Below, piece by piece: positions 9,464 through 20,664 of a stretch of 64,000 bases of DNA. The stretch's first letter is position 1. Each line of letters opens with the position of its first letter. The stretch comes from an uncultured Candidatus Melainabacteria bacterium (GTDB lineage: Bacteria; Cyanobacteriota; Vampirovibrionia; Gastranaerophilales; Gastranaerophilaceae): assembly GCA_949841365.1 (NCBI GenBank), contig CATKZI010000001.1, forward strand, positions 62,001 through 126,000, read 5' to 3'. The notes beneath the pieces are model-generated. The model saw nothing but the letters and a program-made list of their open reading frames with translations, was not told where the DNA came from and ran no database searches. A program made the position numbers and the translations under genes.

Positions 9464-11051
9464 TATAAAATCTGGTATAGCAAGAACTCCGCACCGCGGA
9501 TTATTGATGGCAACAGGCGTAAGCCGTAAAAATATGAATGCACCGTTTATCGGGATTGCAAGTTCGTTTTCTGATTTAGTTCCCGGACATATCGGAATGC
9601 GCGATTTGGAACGTCAAATTGAAAAAGGTATTCACACAGCAGGCGGACAAGCTTTTATTTTCGGAGTTCCGGCAATATGTGACGGAATTGCAATGGGACA
9701 CAGCGGAATGAGATATTCTCTTCCTTCGCGCGATTTGATTGCGGATTGTGTGGAAAGTGTTGCCGCTGCGCACCAGCTTGACGGGATTGTATTATTGTCA
9801 AACTGCGACAAAATTACCCCAGGAATGCTTATCGGAGCATTACGTTTGAATATCCCTGCCATAATTGTTACGGCAGGCCCTATGCTTGACGGCGAATGCG
9901 GAAATCACCATAAATTAACTATGGTTACGGGTTCATTTGAAGCTGTCGGAAAATTTAGAAAAGGCGAGATTTCGAAAGATGAACTTCTGGCAATGGAAGA
10001 AGCATCTTGCCCGTCTGCGGGTGCTTGTCAGGGAATGTATACCGCAAATACTATGGCTTGTTTAACAGAAGTTATGGAAATGAGCCTGCCATATTGTTCA
10101 ACAGCTTCGGCCGTTTCTGCGCAAAAACGCCGTATCGCTTTTGAAAGCGGAATGCACATTTTAGAACTTGTAAAAAATGACATCAAACCGTCAGATATAA
10201 TTACCCGCGAATGTTTAAGAAAAACAATTAAGGCAGACTTGGCATTAGGCGGCTCTACAAACACATTTTTACATATTCTTGCAATTGCAAACGCTGGCGG
10301 AATTGATATTACATTGAAAGATTTTGAAGAATTAAGCCAAGAAATCCATCAAATTGTGAAACTAAACCCGTCATCAACACTTACAATGACAGATTTTCAC
10401 AATGCTGGCGGAATTCCCGCATTATTGCAGGCACTTAACGGCGAAAATTCAGTTTACAGAAACAAAGAAATTATACCAGATTACGACAAATCAACTTACA
10501 CACAGGCAGGACTGGCAGTTCTTTACGGAAACCTTGCAAAAGATGGCTGTGTAATTAAAACTTCCGGTGTAGATCCCGAGTGTTACTCATTTGAAGGAAA
10601 TGCAAAAACTTTTGATAGCGAAGAAGATGCAATGACTGCATTAGAAAATGATGAAATTAAAGAAGGTGATGTTATCGTAATCCGTTACGAAGGACCGAAA
10701 GGCGGTCCCGGAATGCGCGAAATGCTTGCTCCGACATCACTTTTGGTCGGTAAAGGTTTAGACAAAAAATGTGCACTTATAACTGACGGAAGATTTTCGG
10801 GTGCAACGAGAGGAATTTGTGTAGGACACATCTGTCCGGAAGCCGCAAACGGCGGAGAAATTGCACTGATAGAGAACGGCGACAAAATCAAAATCAATAT
10901 TGAAACACGTTCGATAGAACTTTTAGTAGATGAAAAAACTCTTGAACAACGCCGTAAAAACTTAAAACCTTTTGAACCAAAAGTTAAATCAGGTTATCTG
11001 GCTAAATATGCGAAAAACGTTCAAGACGCTTCACATGGAGCAATAGTGTGA
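9450..11051 (+). CDS. ilvD: dihydroxy-acid dehydratase
   Basis: A 533-aa IlvD/Edd protein. Fe-S cysteines lie in [11 protein letters not shown] and [18 protein letters not shown], and the C-terminal half has GPKGGPGM and [11 protein letters not shown]. It catalyses the third step of valine/isoleucine synthesis (dihydroxy-acid to 2-keto acid) in the cytoplasm. It overlaps the nagA-like gene by 14 bp and the next Fe-S gene by 4 bp (GTGA), so it is translated as part of the same unit. No other ilv genes are in the window. Confidence 0.97.
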   Translation: MKSDNIKSGIARTPHRGLLMATGVSRKNMNAPFIGIASSFSDLVPGHIGMRDLERQIEKGIHTAGGQAFIFGVPAICDGIAMGHSGMRYSLPSRDLIADCVESVAAAHQLDGIVLLSNCDKITPGMLIGALRLNIPAIIVTAGPMLDGECGNHHKLTMVTGSFEAVGKFRKGEISKDELLAMEEASCPSAGACQGMYTANTMACLTEVMEMSLPYCSTASAVSAQKRRIAFESGMHILELVKNDIKPSDIITRECLRKTIKADLALGGSTNTFLHILAIANAGGIDITLKDFEELSQEIHQIVKLNPSSTLTMTDFHNAGGIPALLQALNGENSVYRNKEIIPDYDKSTYTQAGLAVLYGNLAKDGCVIKTSGVDPECYSFEGNAKTFDSEEDAMTALENDEIKEGDVIVIRYEGPKGGPGMREMLAPTSLLVGKGLDKKCALITDGRFSGATRGICVGHICPEAANGGEIALIENGDKIKINIETRSIELLVDEKTLEQRRKNLKPFEPKVKSGYLAKYAKNVQDASHGAIV

Positions 11052-12046
11052 GAAAACTTCAAGACTTCAAAGATGAAATTAACAAATGTTCCAAATGCGG
11101 ACTATGTCAGTCTGTCTGCCCTGTTTACAAAGAAACGGGAAACGATTGTGCGGTGTCGCGCGGAAAATTTGTTATGCTTGACGGAGTTTTGAAAGGCAAT
11201 TTAAAACTAAACAAAACCATTAACAAATACCTTGATTTGTGCCTAAAATGCGGAAAATGCAAAGATTTTTGCCCGAGTTCAATTGATGTTTGCAAAATCT
11301 TTGAAACTGCAAAATACGAATACATGAAAAGTACACTTTGGGGCAAGATTTATTTCTTTTTACAGTCAAAATTATTGAGAATAAAACGTCTCTCGCCAAA
11401 ACTAAAATCAACAGGCACATTAAAATTATTATATTTCAGAGGCTGCGTAAACAATCTTTTTCAAAACAGAATTTTAGAAAAAATCCCTGATATTGAGATT
11501 ATCGAAAAAGATTTTGAATGTTGCGGCGTTCCGTTTTTATCAAGCGGAAATCTTGAAAGATTTGAAGAAGTAAAACAACACAACATAAAAATGGCAGATT
11601 GCGAATTTGATTATATTTTGACAGATTGCGCAAGCTGTGAAAGCACATTAAAACAATATTTGGATGCGGAATTTATAAGCCTCGGTGAACTAATTGTCAG
11701 ACAGGGAATGAAATTTAAGTTCCCAAAACCGATAAAAGTAACTTTCCATAAGCCATGCCATCTTGAAAGCGATGATTTTCTAAAACCTTTACTTGCAAAT
11801 TGCGAAAACGTCGAATATATAGAAATGAAATATTATGATGCGTGCTGCGGGTTTGCCGGAGAATTTGCAATAAAAAACCATAAACTTTCTATGGCAATTT
11901 CCAAGAAAAAAGCTCAGAATATAATAAATACAGGCGCGGATTATGTCATTACGACTTGTCCTGCCTGTATTTTAGGTTTAAATCAAGGTTTGATGGGAAG
12001 GGTAAAGGTCTTGTCCTTAACCGATTTCATCTCCCTAGCTCGTTAG
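11048..12046 (+). CDS. GlcF-like 4Fe-4S oxidoreductase subunit
   Basis: A 332-aa protein with GTG start overlapping the ilvD stop. Two ferredoxin clusters near the N-terminus, [12 protein letters not shown] and [12 protein letters not shown], are followed by a CCG-type domain with FECCGVPF and [11 protein letters not shown]. This is the layout of glycolate/lactate oxidase Fe-S subunits (GlcF, LutA/LldE-like) and of heterodisulfide-reductase-like proteins. It should pass electrons from a flavin dehydrogenase partner, but no such partner (GlcD/LldD) is adjacent, so the substrate is unknown. Its end overlaps the convergent proC end by 20 bp. Confidence 0.85.
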   Translation: MRKLQDFKDEINKCSKCGLCQSVCPVYKETGNDCAVSRGKFVMLDGVLKGNLKLNKTINKYLDLCLKCGKCKDFCPSSIDVCKIFETAKYEYMKSTLWGKIYFFLQSKLLRIKRLSPKLKSTGTLKLLYFRGCVNNLFQNRILEKIPDIEIIEKDFECCGVPFLSSGNLERFEEVKQHNIKMADCEFDYILTDCASCESTLKQYLDAEFISLGELIVRQGMKFKFPKPIKVTFHKPCHLESDDFLKPLLANCENVEYIEMKYYDACCGFAGEFAIKNHKLSMAISKKKAQNIINTGADYVITTCPACILGLNQGLMGRVKVLSLTDFISLAR

Positions 12047-12839
12047 CCTTTTTTGCGGTTTGTTCAATTACGTCATAGAACAATTTTTCCGAATTTTCGT
12101 CGTTCATAACCGTAATTCCGACAAATGTACATCCGCCTTTGGTTGCAACGTTATCAATCAAAGTTTGAACAGGAACTTCTCCCCTTTTCATAACCATTTT
12201 TGCCGAACCAATTGCTGTTTGAACCGCCAATTGTAAAGATTTTTCATAATCAAGTCCGAGTTTTTCTCCCGCACGAGCCATATCCTCCATTACTTTATAG
12301 AAAAATGCAGGACCTGAGCCTGAAATAGCTGTCACAATATCAATTTGATCTTCAGTAACTTCAATCGCTTTACCTATATTGGAAAGAAGTTCTACAACAA
12401 ATTGAGCATCATCCTCAGAGGCATAAGCACCTCTGCAAACCCCGCTCATTCCTTCCAAAACCATAGCGGGAGTATTTGGCATTACGCGAACTACTCGCTG
12501 TTTTCCGATAATTTTTTCAATTTTTGAAGTTGAAACACCCGCACAAATTGAAACCAACAATTTATCAGGTGTCAATTCTCCTTTAATTTCTTCCAAAACA
12601 GCTGCTGCATAATTAGGTTTTGTCGCAACAAAAATAATATCACTGCAATTCGCAAGCTCTTTATTATCTGTAATTACATCGATACCAAGTCTTTGTTTTG
12701 CAAGTTGTGAAATCTCATTATTAACTTCAGATCCTTTAAGATTTTCAGCAGGTAAAAATCCCGAAGATATCACACCTTTAATGATTGCACTTGCCATTTT
12801 ACCACATCCGATAAATCCGATTTTGCATTTTTTGTTCAT
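12027..12839 (-). CDS. proC: pyrroline-5-carboxylate reductase
   Basis: A 270-aa protein of normal ProC length. The N-terminal Rossmann motif is IGFIGCGKMASAII, then MPNTPAMV and the C-terminal signature SGSGPAFFYKVMEDMARAGEKLG. It reduces pyrroline-5-carboxylate to proline with NAD(P)H in the cytoplasm. It is transcribed on its own, convergent with the Fe-S gene; the last 20 bp of both genes overlap, so the two transcripts are complementary at their ends. Confidence 0.97.
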   Translation of the reverse strand: MNKKCKIGFIGCGKMASAIIKGVISSGFLPAENLKGSEVNNEISQLAKQRLGIDVITDNKELANCSDIIFVATKPNYAAAVLEEIKGELTPDKLLVSICAGVSTSKIEKIIGKQRVVRVMPNTPAMVLEGMSGVCRGAYASEDDAQFVVELLSNIGKAIEVTEDQIDIVTAISGSGPAFFYKVMEDMARAGEKLGLDYEKSLQLAVQTAIGSAKMVMKRGEVPVQTLIDNVATKGGCTFVGITVMNDENSEKLFYDVIEQTAKKANELGR

Positions 12840-12936
12840 ATTATTTAACCTGCCTCTCTAAATCTGTTGACTAATAATTTTTTTTAATTTACATTTGAAT
12901 TATACGACAAATATAATTTAAAAGGAAATTAAAACA

Positions 12937-13089
12937 ATGAGACGTACACTAGAAGGAACAAAAATTAAAAGACAACGCGTAAGCGGATTTAGAGCAAGAA
13001 TGTCTACCCCCGGCGGACAAGAAGTTTTGAACAGACGCCGTGCTAAAGGTCGTCATAAATTAGCTATTACAGGTTCTAAAAGAGCTTAA
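12937..13089 (+). CDS. rpmH: ribosomal protein L34
   Basis: A 50-aa highly basic protein, [18 protein letters not shown] at the start and a [14 protein letters not shown] end, read directly from the sequence. This matches bacterial L34, although the usual MKRTYQPS start is replaced by MRRTLEGT, as seen in cyanobacterial-type L34. SD AAAGGAAAT is 8-10 bp upstream. Its stop codon shares one base with the rnpA start, the classic rpmH-rnpA pair. Confidence 0.97.
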   Translation: MRRTLEGTKIKRQRVSGFRARMSTPGGQEVLNRRRAKGRHKLAITGSKRA

Positions 13090-13442
13090 TGCTTCCAAAA
13101 CAGTATAGACTAAAAAATAAATCAGCTTTCAATGCGACATACAGAGTTAAGAACTCCACCCATCTGGGCGGAGTAACTTTGTTTGCAGGAATTTTAAAAA
13201 AAGATGCCGACACAGATACTCGTGTCGGTTTTGTTGTCAGCAAAAAAACTCATAAACGTGCTGTGAAAAGAAACCGTTTAAAAAGACTTATGCGCGAAAG
13301 CTACAGACTTCTTTTAAAAGAAAATATACTCGGGAATTCCCAAAATTACATGTCATTAATATTTGTAGGTTCAGCACATGCTCTTGATAAAAACTTTGCC
13401 GAAATGCAAAATATAATTAAAACATTACTTAAGAGGCTCTGA
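13089..13442 (+). CDS. rnpA: ribonuclease P protein component
   Basis: A 117-aa basic protein with the RNR signature in KRAVKRNRLKRLMRESYR (about residues 57-74) and VGFVVSKKTHKRAV before it. It binds the RNase P RNA and assists tRNA 5' maturation. It overlaps rpmH by 1 bp and the next gene by 1 bp. The usual downstream yidD and yidC are not here; yidD lies alone at 45571. Confidence 0.97.
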   Translation: MLPKQYRLKNKSAFNATYRVKNSTHLGGVTLFAGILKKDADTDTRVGFVVSKKTHKRAVKRNRLKRLMRESYRLLLKENILGNSQNYMSLIFVGSAHALDKNFAEMQNIIKTLLKRL

Positions 13443-13963
13443 TGCTTGAAGGAATATTTGTCGAAAACGTATTAACTCATCCTAATATAAGACCCTATCC
13501 TCAAGAACCGCAAGAAACTTCAGGTTATTTTGTCGGCTCTCAGGCAATATTCAAATATGCCTTGAAAGATTCGGATTATCCTACAATCATAATCCCCGAT
13601 CCGCTGTATGATAACGACGGAGGAGTAATCAACCCCGGATATTATGAACTTGCGCTTTCCGATAACAGAGAATTCCTTGTTCTTATGCAGTCAAAAAACC
13701 CGCGGGCAATAATTCCCGTAATAAAAATAGAAGAAGATGCAACAGAACAAGAAAGACAAAATAATAAAACTGTCAAGAAACAACAAAAAAAAGAAGCAAA
13801 AGCAAGAGAAAACACCAATAAAAAGCGTGCAAAAACAGGCATGAGCGCAGATGAACCTCAAATCCATATGGAAGCAGATATTGAATACAACCCTAAAGGT
13901 GAATATTATTTAATCAAATATCAAAGGGGTACAATCAAGGCGTGGGGCGTATTTAAAGGATAA
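13442..13963 (+). CDS. unknown protein co-translated with rnpA
   Basis: 173 aa, not recognised. Residues 1-100 look globular (VENVLTHPNIRPYPQEPQ, PDPLYDNDGGVINPGYYELAL, FLVLMQSKNPRAIIPVIK). A Lys/Gln/Glu-rich, probably disordered segment spans about 105-135, and the last 40 residues (YNPKGEYYLIKYQRGTIKAWGVFKG) are beta-like. There is no signal peptide or membrane segment. The ATG overlaps the rnpA stop, so it is coupled to rpmH-rnpA. In that operon position most bacteria have yidD/yidC/jag-type genes; this protein resembles none of them. A role with RNA or the membrane insertase is only a guess from position. Confidence 0.8.
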   Translation: MLEGIFVENVLTHPNIRPYPQEPQETSGYFVGSQAIFKYALKDSDYPTIIIPDPLYDNDGGVINPGYYELALSDNREFLVLMQSKNPRAIIPVIKIEEDATEQERQNNKTVKKQQKKEAKARENTNKKRAKTGMSADEPQIHMEADIEYNPKGEYYLIKYQRGTIKAWGVFKG

Positions 13964-14001
13964 AAGTTAAGAATTGTAAAAAAAACTTTAAATTAGTAAA
14001 T

Positions 14002-14030
14002 TTTCCAAAAGTATATACGTTTTATATAAT
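14002..14030 (+). promoter_or_regulatory. candidate promoter upstream of the adhesin leader
   Basis: TTTCCA (14002-14007), 17-bp spacer, TATAAT (14025-14030). The -10 is perfect, the -35 is weak. It would start a leader of about 160 nt that includes a hairpin and a 2-codon reading frame before the adhesin ATG. Confidence 0.45.
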
Positions 14031-14043
14031 ATGTGCAATATCA

Positions 14044-14093
14044 TGCATTAGTATAGCTAATGCAAAGAATAAAAGGAGTACAATATGTCCTAA
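14044..14093 (+). other. leader hairpin plus two-codon minigene
   Basis: TGCATTAG (14044-14051) pairs with CTAATGCA (14057-14064) across a 5-nt loop. A strong SD (AAAAGGAG, 14071-14078) follows, then ATG-TCC-TAA at 14085-14093. A good ribosome site feeding a Met-Ser-stop frame, in the leader of a large secreted protein, could be a regulatory minigene or the decayed start of a lost gene. Confidence 0.5.
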
Positions 14094-14199
14094 AAACTAA
14101 TTAATATTTCGTAACAAAATGGCAAAAAAAGTTTTTTTCTGCCCTTTATAATTTTACAATAGAATGTGAAAAATAATACCAAAAAAAGGAGTATATCTT

Positions 14200-16800
14200 A
14201 TGAACAAAAAACAGTTGATTGCTGCAACACTTGTTGCCCTGTTATCTGTTTCAACCGCAAATGCAACAGACATTACGGGAGTAACCGGTAACAACGGAAT
14301 CTACAACATCAATCCGGAGCAAATAAACGGTGATGTCGGTTACAGATACTATAATAACTTTAATCTTAGTTCTGGTGACATTGCAAACTTGATTTATGAA
14401 GGCACTAAAAACGGTGAAATCAGAGACTTGAACACATTTATCAACCTTGTTAACAACCAAGTTCAAATTCATGGTTTGTTAAATGCATTAAAAAGTGACG
14501 GAACAGGTCATGCCGTATTTATTTCACCAAAAGGCATGGTTGTAGGTGCTTCAGGCGTATTAAATGTTGGAACATTGTCTGTTGTTACTCCGACACAAAC
14601 AAACTTCGACAAAATGACAACTGAATATGGTTCAGGAAACTTTACAACTATCAACAATATTTCTGCAATGAGAAATAATACACCAACTCACAATAACAAC
14701 TACGGCGGTAACGCTGCTGTTGATATCCAAGGTAAAATCCTTGCAAGAAACGGTGTTGATATCCGCGGTTCTCAAGTAGATATTTCAGGTACTATCGTTA
14801 ATGGTTATAACGGTGTAAATCTTTTGAGCAACAAAGATCAAGCTAATGCAATTTTCAATCAACTTGTTAATACAGACGGAACAATTAAAGCAGGAGCAGC
14901 AAGCTATATTGCAAATAATGACGGTCGTATCGTTATTAAATCAGGTGCAGGTACAGGCGGTATTAATATTACAGGTAAAATCGCAAACCTGAATAATACA
15001 GAAACAGCTATTACAAACCACGGTACTAAAGGTTTAAATATAACCAGAGTCTCAGATACTGATGGTAATCAAATCGGTGGTACTGTTGCTTCAAACGGCA
15101 AATTAAATATTTATAATAACAACGCAAACAGTAAATTAACAATAAGCGGCAGATTAAGTACTCCATACAACGGCACATCTTTATCAAGCACAGGCGGTAT
15201 TGATATTCAAAAAGATGCTTTCGTAAATGTTAACCAAGAGCTTGAAATTGTAAATAAAGGCGGTTCGTTAGTATTGGCAGGTACAGTCAATTCCGGCGGA
15301 AAAATTGATATTGTTAACTCCGGAAACGGCGGCATGAATATTTCAGGGACTGTCGGAAGTTCATCAGCTACACCTTCAGTAAGAATTGTTAACGAAAACG
15401 GCAAACTTGTTTTCTCTGGAAAAGCTAACGCAAAAAATTCTGTTTCTTTGAGAAACTCCGGTGCTCAAGGTATGGAAATCGGCGGAACTGTTAATGCAGG
15501 TGAAGGCGTTTTAGTTCATAACAAAGCAGGCAATGCTGAACTTAGCGGTAATGTAACAGTTACTAAAGGCAACATCGCAGTTATGAATGAAGGTAACGGC
15601 AAATTAACTACAACAGCTACTAACAGATTAAACGGTAACGGTAACATTGCAGTTAAAAACGAAGGCCTCGGCGGTATGGAACTTAACGGTACTATCGTAA
15701 ACCAAAACGCTTATATCGGAAACAAATACGGTGAAACAGCTATTAACAACCTAGCAGGTACTATGGATGTTAACGGCTCAATCACAACTAAAGGCAATAT
15801 GGGTATTATTAACAGAGGCACAGGAGCAATGACTCTTGCAGGTCAAATTGATAATGCCGGCAAATTGAAAGTTGCTAACGTAAACGGTGAAGCTCTTAAC
15901 GTAAACGGAACAATCACTAACAAAAACGGTAACGTAAGCATTTCTAACTACAACGGTGATTTTGAAATCAACGGTGATGTTACTAACTCAAACGGCTACT
16001 TATTCGTTTACTCAAGAGATAACTCAAACGGTTTGAGAACCGGCGTTGACAGCAACATTTCAAATACTAATGGTGACTTAGCTATCAAACATAACGGCAG
16101 AGGCACAAACGAAATGGGCAGAGGCCTTGACCTTAACGGCACAATTACAAAAGCAGGTACAGGCGATCTCGCAATTAACAACTACAACGGTGATATGAAT
16201 GTTGGCGGAACAATCACAACTGATTCAAAAACAGGTATCATCAACAGAGCCGGTGCAGGAGATATGGAAGTAAAAGCTAACATCACATCAACAACTAACA
16301 AAGAATTAAGAATTAAAAATGAAGCAGGTACAGGTGATATTACTGTTGGCGGTACAATCACTCACGACGGCAGATTGAACATTCTTAATAATGATGGTAC
16401 TTTAACTCTTGACGGTACAGTTAACAACAACGGTTCAGACAGAACATATGCAATCTCTAAAGGTCAAGCAGACGGTATTGATGTTACAAATAACTTCAAT
16501 GCATCATCTGAAAACGGTATGATTTATATCTTGAACAAAACAGGTGAAAATGGCTTGAACTACAATGGTACAGCATCATCAACAAACGGTCAGGTTGAAT
16601 TGTACAACAAAGCAGGTAATATGACTGTTACAGGTAATATGAACGGAAAACCTGCAGTAATCCTTAACACAGGTGACGGCTTAACTGTAAGTGATACAGC
16701 AAATCTTCAAGGCGATGTAAAAATCGTAAACAAAGGTTCTGAAAAAGCAACAGTTGCTGATAAATACAAAAACAATTTCCGTGAATCTTTGAAAAAATAA
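14200..16800 (+). CDS. secreted filamentous-haemagglutinin-type adhesin
   Basis: 866 aa. Signal peptide MNKKQLIAATLVALLSVSTANA. Residues 23-150 resemble the two-partner-secretion N-terminal domain: GYRYYNNFNLSSGDIANLIY, INLVNNQVQIHGLLNAL, FISPKGMVVGASGVLNVGTLSVVTP. The rest is a long series of imperfect units of about 20-25 residues built on G-x-I-x-I-x-N-x-G and NGTI/GGTI, predicted to form a right-handed beta-helix. There is no C-terminal autotransporter barrel or LPXTG; the end (ADKYKNNFRESLKK) is short and charged. A TpsB-type outer-membrane partner would be needed and is not adjacent. The gene has a strong SD (AAAAAAGGAG) and a rho-independent terminator. Confidence 0.85.
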   Translation: MNKKQLIAATLVALLSVSTANATDITGVTGNNGIYNINPEQINGDVGYRYYNNFNLSSGDIANLIYEGTKNGEIRDLNTFINLVNNQVQIHGLLNALKSDGTGHAVFISPKGMVVGASGVLNVGTLSVVTPTQTNFDKMTTEYGSGNFTTINNISAMRNNTPTHNNNYGGNAAVDIQGKILARNGVDIRGSQVDISGTIVNGYNGVNLLSNKDQANAIFNQLVNTDGTIKAGAASYIANNDGRIVIKSGAGTGGINITGKIANLNNTETAITNHGTKGLNITRVSDTDGNQIGGTVASNGKLNIYNNNANSKLTISGRLSTPYNGTSLSSTGGIDIQKDAFVNVNQELEIVNKGGSLVLAGTVNSGGKIDIVNSGNGGMNISGTVGSSSATPSVRIVNENGKLVFSGKANAKNSVSLRNSGAQGMEIGGTVNAGEGVLVHNKAGNAELSGNVTVTKGNIAVMNEGNGKLTTTATNRLNGNGNIAVKNEGLGGMELNGTIVNQNAYIGNKYGETAINNLAGTMDVNGSITTKGNMGIINRGTGAMTLAGQIDNAGKLKVANVNGEALNVNGTITNKNGNVSISNYNGDFEINGDVTNSNGYLFVYSRDNSNGLRTGVDSNISNTNGDLAIKHNGRGTNEMGRGLDLNGTITKAGTGDLAINNYNGDMNVGGTITTDSKTGIINRAGAGDMEVKANITSTTNKELRIKNEAGTGDITVGGTITHDGRLNILNNDGTLTLDGTVNNNGSDRTYAISKGQADGIDVTNNFNASSENGMIYILNKTGENGLNYNGTASSTNGQVELYNKAGNMTVTGNMNGKPAVILNTGDGLTVSDTANLQGDVKIVNKGSEKATVADKYKNNFRESLKK

Positions 16801-16820
16801 GATAAACTCAATAAATAAAA

Positions 16821-16850
16821 AACGAGCACTCAAAAGGTGCTCGTTTTTTT
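16821..16850 (+). terminator. terminator of the adhesin gene
   Basis: AACGAGCAC (16821-16829) pairs with GTGCTCGTT (16837-16845) across a 7-nt loop, followed by a T run to 16850. Confidence 0.92.
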
Positions 16851-16916
16851 ATAAAAAATACTTGATTTTTGTTTTTCAGCATTTTATAATAGGTTGCAAG
16901 TAAATAAATTTAATAA

Positions 16917-17011
16917 CGCGGAGTACTCTGCCGAACAAAACGATTAACTATCGTTTTGTGAGAGGGAAAGTCTGGAAGACTGCTCCACGTAGTTTAAATA
17001 AAATTGAATAT
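16917..17011 (+). repeat. tRNA-5'-associated element E1
   Basis: Begins with CGCGGAGT (16917-16924), a copy of the first 8 nt of the tRNA-fMet that starts at 17012. Then ACTCTGCCGA (16925-16934), a perfect 10-bp hairpin ACAAAACGAT/ATCGTTTTGT, GAGAGGG, a small hairpin AGTCT-GGA-AGACT (16969-16981), and an A/T-rich end AAAATTGAATAT. AGACTGCTCCA (16977-16987) is exactly complementary to tRNA bases 17019-17029. The same arrangement occurs before the tRNA at 29798 (E2). It holds no plausible reading frame. Confidence 0.6.
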
Positions 17012-17088
<77 letters not shown>

Positions 17089-17093
17089 TTTAT

Positions 17094-17120
17094 AACAAGG
17101 CTTTTAAGCCTTGTTTTTTT
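17094..17120 (+). terminator. terminator after tRNA-fMet
   Basis: AACAAGGC (17094-17101) and GCCTTGTT (17108-17115) form an 8-bp stem with a 6-nt loop, then a T run to 17120. Confidence 0.9.
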
Positions 17121-17184
17121 ATATAAACTATCCACAATAACTACTAGCAAAATTTTTTATTTTCGTGCATTATAACAATATACC

Positions 17185-17823
17185 ATGATTTCACCAATAA
17201 AAAGTTCAAAAATTGAATATGATATAAGAACATACCGAAATCACAGGAAAGAACCTGCTGATCCGTCTGCTAAGTATAAAGTTGCTGCAGGTGCTGTTAT
17301 CGGGACACTTACTCCTATGGCTTTTATCGCGAAAAAACAAAAAACCAATATTTTTAAAATAAAATACAATACAAAAGAAATGCTCCTATTGAGTACGGGG
17401 GCGATTTTGGGCGGATTAGCGACAGGTTTGCTGACAGGGAAAAAAGAACATCATAAACAAAAAATTAATGAAGGAGTTTTCCAATTTTTAAATGCGACCG
17501 TTCCGACACTTTTAACTGCGAGTTTATTTTCACTAACTAAAAAGGTCAAAAACCTAAATAACATACCTTGCAAAGTATTAAGTGCTTTGACAGGTCTTAT
17601 CGGCGGGATGTTTCTTGCCTCAAAGCTCGCAAACATTATAAATGACCCTTATGACAAAGTTCCCGATAGAAAACTTACCATAAAAGATTCTGTTGCAAAC
17701 ATTGATGATGCAATCGGAATTTTAGTTGTAACAAAGGTACCGATTGCCGATAAGCTTCAAGTAGATAAAGTACTGCCTGCCGTGTACGGTTTGTGCGGTT
17801 ACAGAGCAGGCATGAGCAATTAA
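17185..17823 (+). CDS. unknown integral membrane protein
   Basis: 212 aa, not recognised. Several hydrophobic Gly/Ala/Leu-rich segments alternate with basic loops: VAAGAVIGTLTPMAFIA (about 32-48), LLLSTGAILGGLATGLLTG (about 71-90), FLNATVPTLLTASLFSL (about 102-118) and VLSALTGLIGGMFLASKLA (about 131-150). There is no N-terminal signal peptide. The C-terminal 60 residues are polar (DPYDKVPDRKLTIKDSVANIDDAIG). It is monocistronic; its last 4 bp overlap the end of the convergent small secreted-protein gene. Confidence 0.75.
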   Translation: MISPIKSSKIEYDIRTYRNHRKEPADPSAKYKVAAGAVIGTLTPMAFIAKKQKTNIFKIKYNTKEMLLLSTGAILGGLATGLLTGKKEHHKQKINEGVFQFLNATVPTLLTASLFSLTKKVKNLNNIPCKVLSALTGLIGGMFLASKLANIINDPYDKVPDRKLTIKDSVANIDDAIGILVVTKVPIADKLQVDKVLPAVYGLCGYRAGMSN

Positions 17824-18101
17824 TATTTTATTTTAATTTCGCCGTTTTCATCAATTAATTCAGGCTCTTTTTGGGTTTCAGTATTATTAACAACAGGTTT
17901 TTCGTATGATTTCATACGTTTTTCAAAACGGGCTTTTTCCTCTTGAACCTCTTTATAATCATTAATTTCTTCATGTCTGAATTTTTGTTCTCTAATCATC
18001 TGCATATCATGATTATTAATTACTGGCGCAATTGGCGGTGCATATGAAAATGCAGGCAATGTTGTGCTGAGCATTAATGTACAAATTAAAAACTTTTTCA
18101 T
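17820..18101 (-). CDS. small secreted charged protein
   Basis: 93 aa, family unknown. Signal peptide MKKFLICTLMLSTTLPAFSYA, then a short Pro-rich stretch and a charged, helix-forming region (about 30-72, EQKFRHEEINDYKEVQEEKARFEKRMKSYE), ending acidic. Expected in the periplasm or outside. It follows the SIMPL-domain gene on the same strand after 10 bp, so probably one transcript. Confidence 0.75.
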   Translation of the reverse strand: MKKFLICTLMLSTTLPAFSYAPPIAPVINNHDMQMIREQKFRHEEINDYKEVQEEKARFEKRMKSYEKPVVNNTETQKEPELIDENGEIKIKY

Positions 18102-18111
18102 AAAATTTCTC

Positions 18112-18831
18112 CTATTTTATACGGAATACAATATTTGCAACCGCCGTAACCTTTTTGTCAACAGTTGTTGTGTCGCTTATACCCATATCAGAAACATTTG
18201 TTGAATCCACAGGAGTAATTTGGAATACTCCCATTTGAACGGATTGAATTTTTCCGGGTCTGTTATGAGTTGCTTTAAGCATTGCCGTTGCTCTGGATTT
18301 TGCATCAGTTGTTGCTTCCTGCAAGAGTTTAATTTTCAAATCAGCAAGCTGTGAATAGAAAAATTCAGGCTGCATTACTCGAATATCAATTCCTTTATCT
18401 AAAAGCCCCTGAATATCAACTGATATATCTTTTATTTTTTGAACATCATCAGATTTGATAATAATCGGTTGAGAGAAGTTATGATAAAGAACTTCACCAG
18501 TTGAACTTCCGTTTGCATTATATCTGTAGGTATCATAACCGCTTGCGGATTGAACTTCAATATCTGTAATACCCTTTTCTTCCAAATATTTCATAATAAC
18601 AGGCATTTGAGTTTTTGCTTTGTTATATGCACTTTGTTTATCAGGTGTACGGGTTATCAATTCAAACTCCAGTCTTGCGGAATCTGATTTAACTATCTCG
18701 TATGCAGAACCTGTAACCGTAATTTTATCATTTGACATCGACCTTGTACCTGCTTTAACTGCAATAACAAGTCCTAATGCTAATATAACTGCTAACCATA
18801 CCAATTGTAACTTTTCTAATTTTTCGAACAT
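18112..18831 (-). CDS. SIMPL-domain (DUF541) exported protein
   Basis: 239 aa. An N-terminal signal anchor (VWLAVILALGLVIAVKAG, about residues 9-27) is followed by a SIMPL domain: ITVTGSAYEIVKSDSARLEFELITR, a central region, ATTDAKSRATAMLKATH and a C-terminal KVTAVANIVFRIK strand. SIMPL proteins are periplasmic or outer-membrane-associated and often linked to stress, but no catalytic activity is established. It is first of a two-gene minus-strand unit with the small secreted protein. Confidence 0.88.
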   Translation of the reverse strand: MFEKLEKLQLVWLAVILALGLVIAVKAGTRSMSNDKITVTGSAYEIVKSDSARLEFELITRTPDKQSAYNKAKTQMPVIMKYLEEKGITDIEVQSASGYDTYRYNANGSSTGEVLYHNFSQPIIIKSDDVQKIKDISVDIQGLLDKGIDIRVMQPEFFYSQLADLKIKLLQEATTDAKSRATAMLKATHNRPGKIQSVQMGVFQITPVDSTNVSDMGISDTTTVDKKVTAVANIVFRIK

Positions 18832-18892
18832 AATTTAAACTCCTTTTCCACATTATAAACGATATACAAAAAAAATCAATTGTGTATAATAA

Positions 18893-20661
<1,769 letters not shown>

Positions 20662-20664
20662 TAC

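Noticed and set aside
12840..12936. Possible replication origin near rpmH
   Set aside because: rpmH-rnpA can mark oriC, but there is no dnaA, no DnaA-box cluster and only 97 bp of intergenic DNA.
14900..16700. Tandem DNA repeats or CRISPR-like array in the adhesin gene
   Set aside because: The periodicity is at the protein level (beta-helix coils); DNA units differ and spacing is irregular.
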